Below are positions 42,328-47,932 of a stretch of DNA of 47,932 nucleotides, piece by piece. The DNA lies in contig JAQVSP010000004.1 of NCBI GenBank assembly GCA_028700425.1, positions 1 through 47,932 of the forward strand. Direction: 5' to 3'. How positions within the stretch are numbered: the stretch's first letter is position 1; the number at the start of each line of letters is the position of its first letter. Both the position numbers and the translations under genes were made by a program. This DNA comes from Sphaerochaetaceae bacterium (GTDB taxonomy: Bacteria > Spirochaetota > Spirochaetia > Sphaerochaetales > Sphaerochaetaceae). Below the pieces are notes generated by a model. It ran no database searches. It was not told the origin of the DNA and saw only the letters and a list, made by a program, of their open reading frames with translations.

Positions 42328-43980
42328 CTAGTGCTCTAAGGCAAGGGTGATCGTGGTCCTGTCGCAGACCTCGCTTGGTCCCCAGTACTGGATTGCGCCA
42401 GGGTAGGTGAAGCTGGTCTTCTCAGCCCAGGCCTGCCTCATTGCTGCAAAGTGCTTGAAGGGCTTTCCATCCAGCTCCACAAGAGCTTTCTTGATCACTG
42501 GCTTGAGTGCGCCGTTTCTCATCTCCATGTTCATCATGCTTGTGATTGGGATTCCTCCAGCAATCCAGGAAGCGGCAGGAGCCTTGAGGTTCTTCACGCT
42601 CGAGATATAGCCAGTAAGGCCGTTTGCCAGAAGTAGGAAGGCATTGTAGCCAAGGCTGTAGCAATAGTCTGCATCGAAGTTCGATGGGAATGCACAGCGT
42701 CCCTCGTAGCCGAAGAAGTGTGACAGGGCGCTGAACTTCCCGTTGTAGGCTCCAGCCTTCTTCATTGCCTTGAGCTTGGTCTCGACCATGTCGATGATAA
42801 GCTTTTCTGTCTCGATCTTGGACACCTGCACGTTGCCGTGAGGATCTCGGTCGCTGACAAGCTGTGCCTGGACAAAGGCTGGCAGGCTGTTGAAGGCTTC
42901 TGCATTGATGCCTTCAAGCTTGGCAGAGACGAAGGACCTCTTCTGGTCCAGGCTCTCCAGGGCGTTGAAGGCAGCCTCGTTGGCTGCAAGCACATCGTTG
43001 ATGGCAAGAATCAGGGCCTTGAACTGGGGGACAAACTCTATGAGGCCTTCTGGAACCAGGCAGACTCCAAAGTTCTCTCCATTGTTGCCTCTTAGGGCGA
43101 CTATGGAGGCAACGTAGTCAGCTATGTCTGAGATTGACATGTTCCTGGCTTCGACTTCCTCGCCGATAAGGCAGATGCTAGGCTGTGTCTCAAGGGCGCA
43201 TTCAAGAGCTATGTGGCTTGCAGACCTGCCCATGAGGCGGATGAAGTGCCAGTATTTCTTTGCGCTGTTGGCATCGCGCTCGATGTTGCCGATAAGCTCG
43301 CTGTAGGTCTTGGAGGCTGTGTCAAAGCCAAAGGAAGCCTCTATGGCCTCGTTCTTGAGATCTCCGTCGATTGTCTTGGGGCATCCGACGACATTGATGG
43401 CTATCTTGTTGGCCCTGAAGTACTCGGCGAGCACTGCTGCATTGGTGTTGGAGTCATCGCCTCCGATAATGACGATGCTGTTGACTCCATTCTCGCTGCA
43501 GACCTTTGTGACCTTCTCAAATTGCTCTGTGGTCTCAAGCTTGGTTCTTCCGCTGCCGATGATATCAAATCCGCCGCTGTTGCGATAGGAATCGATAAGG
43601 TCCGATGTGATCTCGATGTAGGCGCCATCTACAAGGCCGCTTGGGCCTCCAAGGAAGCCAAGAAGCCTATTGGCTGGATTTGCCTTCTTGCATGCATCGA
43701 AGAGTCCGGCTATCACATTGTGTCCGCCGGGAGCCTGTCCGCCAGAGAGTATGACGGCTACTGTGAATGTCTTTTGAGCAAGATCATTGCGGCCTAGCTT
43801 GAACCTTACGCTCCGAAGAGGGTAGGTGCATGGGAAGTCGGCAGCTATTGCGCTCTGGTCGCACTGGCTTTCCATTGGCGAACCATACTCGGCCTCGATT
43901 GCTGTAATGCTGCTGCAAAGGATTCCCGGGAGCTTTGGCTGATATGAATAACGTGCTTTCTGAAGTGGAGAGATTTCCAT
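42328..43980 (-). CDS. pfp: PPi-dependent 6-phosphofructokinase, long form
   Basis: 550 aa, the long type of pyrophosphate:fructose-6-phosphate 1-phosphotransferase found in spirochaetes and plants. [27 protein letters not shown] (Asp in place of the ATP-type Gly, a mark of PPi use), [10 protein letters not shown], and [18 protein letters not shown] are the substrate and PPi sites. It performs the phosphofructokinase step reversibly without ATP. AGGAGG precedes the ATG, and a strong terminator follows the gene, so it is monocistronic. Confidence 0.95.
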   Translation of the reverse strand: MEISPLQKARYSYQPKLPGILCSSITAIEAEYGSPMESQCDQSAIAADFPCTYPLRSVRFKLGRNDLAQKTFTVAVILSGGQAPGGHNVIAGLFDACKKANPANRLLGFLGGPSGLVDGAYIEITSDLIDSYRNSGGFDIIGSGRTKLETTEQFEKVTKVCSENGVNSIVIIGGDDSNTNAAVLAEYFRANKIAINVVGCPKTIDGDLKNEAIEASFGFDTASKTYSELIGNIERDANSAKKYWHFIRLMGRSASHIALECALETQPSICLIGEEVEARNMSISDIADYVASIVALRGNNGENFGVCLVPEGLIEFVPQFKALILAINDVLAANEAAFNALESLDQKRSFVSAKLEGINAEAFNSLPAFVQAQLVSDRDPHGNVQVSKIETEKLIIDMVETKLKAMKKAGAYNGKFSALSHFFGYEGRCAFPSNFDADYCYSLGYNAFLLLANGLTGYISSVKNLKAPAASWIAGGIPITSMMNMEMRNGALKPVIKKALVELDGKPFKHFAAMRQAWAEKTSFTYPGAIQYWGPSEVCDRTTITLALEH

Positions 43981-44004
43981 TGATGTCCTCCTGAACTGAC
44001 TTGA

Positions 44005-44034
44005 ATTTTAAAGAGTTTCCATGGTCTTGTTCAA
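44005..44034 (-). promoter_or_regulatory. Promoter of the PPi-phosphofructokinase gene
   Basis: Minus strand: TTGAAC (44034-44029), 18-bp spacer, TAAAAT (44010-44005). It leaves a leader of about 20 nt that includes AGGAGG. Confidence 0.55.
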
Positions 44035-44088
44035 CATTTGAAGCAAGAAAGTGCTGGCTAATGAGCTTTTTTGGTTCATCATGCTTCA

Positions 44089-44117
44089 TTGCATTTGTTC
44101 CTATGTTATTGTAACAT
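44089..44117 (+). promoter_or_regulatory. Promoter of the YaiI/YqxD-family gene
   Basis: TTGCAT (44089-44094), 17-bp spacer, TAACAT (44112-44117), then 6 nt to the ATG at 44124. This predicts a leaderless transcript; no Shine-Dalgarno is present. Confidence 0.65.
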
Positions 44118-44123
44118 TCAGCA

Positions 44124-44672
44124 ATGGAGTCCAACGTGCCTGAATTCAAGAGCCCTATTCTCTGGGTAGACAGCGATTCCTGCCCGGTGCAGATCCGCTC
44201 AATCATTCTCAAGGCAGCCATCAGGCTGGATCTTGAGACGGTCTTTGTGTCTGACAGGGAGCTGAAGGATGTGAAGACAGCAAGGAGCGAACACACAGCA
44301 ATGCTGAGAAAGGTCGATCCAGATGCTGTTTCCTCAATATTCTATGTTGTAGTCCCAACTGGCGCCGACAGCGCTGATGACTATATCGTTGAGAATGCTG
44401 ACAATCCAGATGCCCTGGTCATAACCCGTGATGTACCGCTGTCCTCCAGGCTCGCTTCAAAAGGCCTTGTATGCCTTGATGACAGAGGCAGGATCATTGA
44501 TTGGTCGAATGCAGCCAACCGCCTCAGCCAAAGGGATGCAAACTACCAGCTTCGCGAGGCTGGGGTCTTTGATGAGAGGAATGACAGGATAAGCGAAAGG
44601 AACATAAGGGAATTCTCAGCTTCCCTGGATAGGCACTTGAATATGCTGAAAAAGAAAGGTGTTATAAAATAA
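44124..44672 (+). CDS. YaiI/YqxD family protein (DUF188)
   Basis: 182 aa. ILWVDSDSCPVQIRSIILKAAIRLDLETVFVSDR is the family hallmark (usually VDADACP), followed by GADSADDYIVENADNPDALVITRDVPLSSRLASKG and NYQLREAG. The fold is related to PIN/NYN nucleases, with the acidic residues D-x-D, D-D and TRD-P preserved. The biochemical role is not established. It starts a monocistronic unit at a probable leaderless promoter. Confidence 0.9.
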   Translation: MESNVPEFKSPILWVDSDSCPVQIRSIILKAAIRLDLETVFVSDRELKDVKTARSEHTAMLRKVDPDAVSSIFYVVVPTGADSADDYIVENADNPDALVITRDVPLSSRLASKGLVCLDDRGRIIDWSNAANRLSQRDANYQLREAGVFDERNDRISERNIREFSASLDRHLNMLKKKGVIK

Positions 44673-44746
44673 TGTATAAATACTATATTTGAGTTGTATT
44701 TTATTTATATCATTTACCTATTGAAACAGCAAAGTTTCCATAAAGT

Positions 44747-44771
44747 AAGGCCCTCTTTGTCAGAGGGCCTT
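44747..44771. terminator. Bidirectional terminator between convergent genes
   Basis: AAGGCCCTC (44747-44755) pairs with GAGGGCCTT (44763-44771) around a 7-nt loop, between the YaiI/YqxD and DUF1846 genes. T-rich tails follow in both directions, weakly. The AT-rich stretch 44673-44746 before it holds no other feature I can support. Confidence 0.75.
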
Positions 44772-44776
44772 CGCTT

Positions 44777-46285
44777 CTAGAAGTTATAGAGATTGCTTGT
44801 AGGATAAATTGGCTCGCTTGTTGCATTGAGCCCAAGTTTCCTGATGCCGTTTGCATCTCCGTCGCTTGGCATATGGGAAAGATGCACCTCGCAGCCACGA
44901 AGCTGATCTATAGAATCAATGGCAACCTTGGCAGCTGGATTTATGGAAGAGCTCATGGCCAGGCAGATCAAGGTCTCCTCAAGGTTCAATGACACTCCTC
45001 GGCTAAGAAGGTGATCGCGCTTGAAGCTTGTGACTGACTCTATGATCATGTTCGGTATGAGGTCGATCTTCTTTGGTATCTGAGCTATGCTCTTGACTGC
45101 ATTGAGCACAAGCGCGCTGGAGGCATGGAGTACAAGGGAGTTATGGGCTGTGATGAACTCACCGCTCTTGAGCTCCATGGCTGCAGCGCAGGTTATGCCA
45201 TCGGCACCCTTGCCCTTGGCAATGGACCTGTCAAGCTCAACCTGGCATACATTGACTGCAGGCCTGTCAGTGGGCTTCAGTCCAGCCTTCTGCATGATGT
45301 TCTCTGTTCTTCGCAGGGTCTCGAGAGTCGCCTTGCCCTGAAGACGCTCGCAAGCGCTTCTATAGTAGCGTCTGATGATCTCCTGCTGGCCTGCATACCT
45401 GACAGCCTCATCATCTATGATTCCGAAACCATCCCTGTTGACTCCCATATCGGTAGGGGAGTTGTAGGACTTGCCTGTGATCTTCTCAAGTATGCTCTTG
45501 AGAATGGGAAAGGCTTCCAGGTCCCTGTTGTAGTTGACAGCCATCTTGCCTGTGGCCTGCATGTAGAAGTAATCGACGATGTTGACATCGCCGATGTCGG
45601 CAGTTGCCGCTTCATAGGCTATATTGACTGGGTGGTCGATAGGCAGGTTCCATATGGGGAAGGTCTCGAACTTGGAGTATCCAGACTTCCGGCCCTGCTT
45701 GTAGTCGTGGTACATCTGGTTCAGGCAGGTGGCAAGCTTTCCGCTTCCCGGTCCTGGCGCTGTGACCAGCACAATAGGCTTATCGGTAGGGATGTATGCA
45801 TTGGCTCCATAGCCTTCATCGCTGACAATCTTGTCAACGTCCATCGGGTATCCATTGGTCGGCTCGTGGACATAGACCTTTATGCCACGACCCTCAAGGT
45901 GCTCCTTGAAATCCAGGGCGGCCTTCTCCCCCTTGAAGCGTGTGATCAGTACCTTGTCTGCCTTGATTCCAGCCTTGGCAAAGTCATCGATCATCTTGAA
46001 TACATCAGTGTCGTAGGTGATGCCGAAATCGCTTCTGAACTTCTTGTGCACGATGTCCCCTGCATAGATGCAGATGATTACATCCAGCTTGTCCCTGAAG
46101 GACTGGAAGACCCTCATCTTGACATTCGGGTCGAAGCCTGGAAGCACGCGGGATGCATGATAGTCATACATAAGCTTGCCGCCGCATTCCAGGTAGAGCT
46201 TTCCATCATTCTGGGCCATTCGCTCCAGTATGCATTGTGTCTGCTCCTGAAGATACTTCTCGTTGTCAAAGCCGATTCTGTACAT
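44777..46285 (-). CDS. DUF1846 family protein
   Basis: 502 aa, full length for the family (about 500). MYRIGFDNEKYLQEQT, LYLECGGKLMYDYHASRVLPGFDPN, VLVTAPGPGSGKLATCLNQMYHD and GMGVN-like DMGVNRDGFGI are highly typical. GPGSGKL looks like a nucleotide-binding loop. The function of DUF1846 is unknown. AGGTG precedes the ATG, and the gene starts 3 bp after the DJ-1-like gene stop, so both share a transcript. Confidence 0.93.
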   Translation of the reverse strand: MYRIGFDNEKYLQEQTQCILERMAQNDGKLYLECGGKLMYDYHASRVLPGFDPNVKMRVFQSFRDKLDVIICIYAGDIVHKKFRSDFGITYDTDVFKMIDDFAKAGIKADKVLITRFKGEKAALDFKEHLEGRGIKVYVHEPTNGYPMDVDKIVSDEGYGANAYIPTDKPIVLVTAPGPGSGKLATCLNQMYHDYKQGRKSGYSKFETFPIWNLPIDHPVNIAYEAATADIGDVNIVDYFYMQATGKMAVNYNRDLEAFPILKSILEKITGKSYNSPTDMGVNRDGFGIIDDEAVRYAGQQEIIRRYYRSACERLQGKATLETLRRTENIMQKAGLKPTDRPAVNVCQVELDRSIAKGKGADGITCAAAMELKSGEFITAHNSLVLHASSALVLNAVKSIAQIPKKIDLIPNMIIESVTSFKRDHLLSRGVSLNLEETLICLAMSSSINPAAKVAIDSIDQLRGCEVHLSHMPSDGDANGIRKLGLNATSEPIYPTSNLYNF

Positions 46286-46288
46286 ACA

Positions 46289-46834
46289 TCACCTCGCCTG
46301 TATATCTCTTCGCATCTTCTGTGCTGCACTCTCCCCAAACAAGGCCTTGACCAGCGCAAGACCAAATTCCTCAGCGGCTCCTGGACCGCTTGCTGTAATC
46401 AGCTTTCCATCTTCAACAAGCCTGGAAGAGGAGAACTGGAAGGCAGGGTATGCCTGTCCCATTCCCGGATAGCAGGTGGCCTTGTGACCATCAAGAAGCC
46501 CAAGAGGGCCAAGAACAACTGCTGGGCTTGCACAGATTGAGGCTATGATGGCTCCTTGTGCACTAGCTTCGACGATTGCCTTGTTAGCAGGCCATGAGGA
46601 GGCAATGTTGCTTGCCCCAGGCATGCCTCCAGGGATTATGACCAGGTCATAAGGCCCATGGGCGTCTTCGATGCTGATGCAGCCCTTGATCTCAATGCCA
46701 TGGGAGCCCTTGGCGCAAGGGCCGCTGACGCAGGCCAGGTCGACCTGTGCACCTGCTCTTCTCAAGAGGTCACATGGAAATATGGCCTCGACTTCCTCAA
46801 ATCCATCTGCCAGGATCAACAAGGCTTTCTTCAT
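46289..46834 (-). CDS. DJ-1/PfpI family protein (YajL-like)
   Basis: 181 aa from the ATG at 46834, which has AAGGAG 6 nt upstream. KKALLILADGFEEVEAIFPCDLLRRAG with the conserved Glu, VIIPGGMPGA, and SICASPAVVLGPLGLL with the nucleophile Cys are the DJ-1 marks. Members act as deglycases or chaperone-like stress proteins; the exact activity is not readable here. A longer frame reaching into the DAHP synthase gene is not used. Confidence 0.92.
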   Translation of the reverse strand: MKKALLILADGFEEVEAIFPCDLLRRAGAQVDLACVSGPCAKGSHGIEIKGCISIEDAHGPYDLVIIPGGMPGASNIASSWPANKAIVEASAQGAIIASICASPAVVLGPLGLLDGHKATCYPGMGQAYPAFQFSSSRLVEDGKLITASGPGAAEEFGLALVKALFGESAAQKMRRDIQAR

Positions 46835-46844
46835 AGCTTGCTCC

Positions 46845-47894
46845 TTACCTTGCGGTATTGTCTTTAAGCTTCTCATATGTGTTCATAATCAGGTCCTCTG
46901 TCTCATCCCACCCAAGGCAGGCGTCTGTCACAGACAGCCCGTAGACCAGCTCATGGCCAAATTTCTGCGATCCATGCTTGAGATTGCTCTCCAGCATGAA
47001 GCCCCTGATGGCCCTCTGGCCGTAAAGCACCTGGTCAAGAACAGCGTTCATGACTCTCGTTTGCCGAGAAGGATCATGCAGGCTGTTGCCGTGGCTGCAG
47101 TCGATTATTATGGATGGCACAAGGGCGTTCTCAACCATCATGTGGATGGCGTGCTTCACATCAGCCTCATAGTAGTTGGGGCTTTGCTCTCCGCCTCTTA
47201 AAATGAGATGGCAGCAGTCATTGCCCTTGCTTCTGACAATGCATGACCTGCCTTCGCGGTCGATGCCAAGAAAGGCCGAGGGCTCCTTGGCAACCTTTAT
47301 GGAGTTCAAGGCTCCTATGATCTCGCCATTGGTTCCATTCTTGAATCCCACAGCTATTGAAAGGCCTGAAGCCAGGGACCTATGGACCTGCGACTCGCAG
47401 GTCCTGGCTCCAATGGCTGCCCAGCACATCAGGTCGTCTATGTATTGAGGGACTATAGGATCCAGGACCTCGCATCCAACAGGAACCCCAAGCCCTGTTA
47501 TCTGTATCAGAAGCTCCCGGGCCATTCTCAGGCCCTTGTTGGCATTATAGGAGCCATCCATGTCAGGATCCATGATGAGGCCTTTCCAGCCTCCTGAGGT
47601 GCGTGGCTTCTCAAAGTATGCACGCATGACTATGAACAGCTTGTCGCTTGTCTTGTCAATAACGCTCTTAAGCTTTCTTGCATATTCAAGCGCAGCAACA
47701 GGATCGTGGATCGAGCATGGGCCCACAACACATAAGAGCCTGTCATCCAGGCCCTTTATGATTCTCTCCACTGAGATCCTGCTTTGTGCTATGAATGTGA
47801 GCAGGGAATCTGAGAGCTGATAGGTCTTCAGGAGAGAGGCTGGAGTCACCAGGTCTTCCACCCCTTTAAGCCTTACATCAGAAATTCCCGGCAT
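46845..47894 (-). CDS. 3-deoxy-7-phosphoheptulonate synthase (DAHP synthase, class I)
   Basis: 349 aa, complete. It condenses phosphoenolpyruvate and erythrose-4-phosphate, the first step to aromatic amino acids. VVGPCSIHDPVAALEYA, RAYFEKPRTSGGWKG, DGSYNANKGLRMARELL, GARTCESQVHRSLASGLS, VGFKNGTNG and IIDCSHGNS are the AroFGH signatures. Which allosteric type (Phe, Tyr or Trp) cannot be told by eye. GGAG lies 8 nt before the ATG. It is followed 10 bp later by the DJ-1-like gene and may be the first gene of that operon; the 38 bp upstream to the window edge show nothing definite. Confidence 0.95.
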   Translation of the reverse strand: MPGISDVRLKGVEDLVTPASLLKTYQLSDSLLTFIAQSRISVERIIKGLDDRLLCVVGPCSIHDPVAALEYARKLKSVIDKTSDKLFIVMRAYFEKPRTSGGWKGLIMDPDMDGSYNANKGLRMARELLIQITGLGVPVGCEVLDPIVPQYIDDLMCWAAIGARTCESQVHRSLASGLSIAVGFKNGTNGEIIGALNSIKVAKEPSAFLGIDREGRSCIVRSKGNDCCHLILRGGEQSPNYYEADVKHAIHMMVENALVPSIIIDCSHGNSLHDPSRQTRVMNAVLDQVLYGQRAIRGFMLESNLKHGSQKFGHELVYGLSVTDACLGWDETEDLIMNTYEKLKDNTAR

Positions 47895-47932
47895 ATCTAG
47901 AACTCCGCCTGTCCGACAGCTCTTGGATAAGG

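Noticed and set aside
45125-46540. Long plus-strand open frame (471 codons) across the DUF1846 and DJ-1-like genes
   Set aside because: It is antisense to two strongly recognised proteins, has no family features and no ribosome site; its length comes from codon bias of the real genes.
1-47932. CRISPR arrays, insertion sequences, prophage
   Set aside because: No regularly spaced repeats, transposase, integrase or phage structural genes were seen on reading both strands.

Overview
The window reads as a chromosomal segment of an anaerobic, probably host-associated spirochaete (Sphaerochaeta/Treponema-like; moderate confidence). The reasons are a complete archaeal-type V-ATPase operon, a BMP-family purine nucleoside transporter, ammonia-dependent asparagine synthetase (AsnA), a long PPi-dependent phosphofructokinase, and a DUF1846 protein together in one dense genome with moderate G+C and many ATGA-type overlaps. 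No insertion sequence, prophage or CRISPR array was seen, and no gene looks frameshifted. Only the first gene is truncated by the window edge.

Layout. 2-1476: two-component system (response regulator end plus histidine kinase), then tRNA-Pro(GGG). 1800-5800: a periplasmic chaperone and a very unusual outer-membrane-usher-like protein, with no recognisable pilin. 5739-16311 (minus strand): a long operon for nucleoside import and breakdown, in transcription order fucose-isomerase-like protein, periplasmic binding protein, ABC ATPase, two permeases, purine nucleoside phosphorylase, MtaD-type deaminase, MFS transporter and MATE transporter. 16465-18310 (plus): a divergent DeoR-type regulator and an MtnA-like sugar-phosphate isomerase. 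18365-34160 (plus): V-ATPase subunits in the order G, C, I, K, F, E, A, B, D. These run on almost without gaps into a universal stress protein, an EIIA-like protein, GlpA-like, GlpB-like and DUF1667 proteins, an FGGY kinase and an alkyl-DHAP-synthase-like flavoprotein. 34150-37585 (minus): GPH sugar symporter, LUD protein and MBL/beta-CASP RNase-like protein. 37712-47894: asnA, a nucleotidyltransferase-like protein, beta-mannosidase, PPi-PFK, a YaiI/YqxD protein, DUF1846, a DJ-1/PfpI protein and DAHP synthase.

How the genes may work together. The deaminase, phosphorylase and MtnA-like isomerase form a plausible chain for salvaging 5'-deoxy or 5'-methylthio nucleosides. The phosphorylase has lost the histidine that contacts the 5'-hydroxyl in ordinary PNPs, which fits that idea. 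The glp block would feed glycerol-3-phosphate and DHAP into central metabolism and possibly ether lipid synthesis.

Regulation. Several genes that head transcription units have a -10-like hexamer (TATCAT three times, TAACAT once) only 5-7 nt before the ATG and no Shine-Dalgarno. This suggests leaderless transcripts alongside ordinary SD-led genes.
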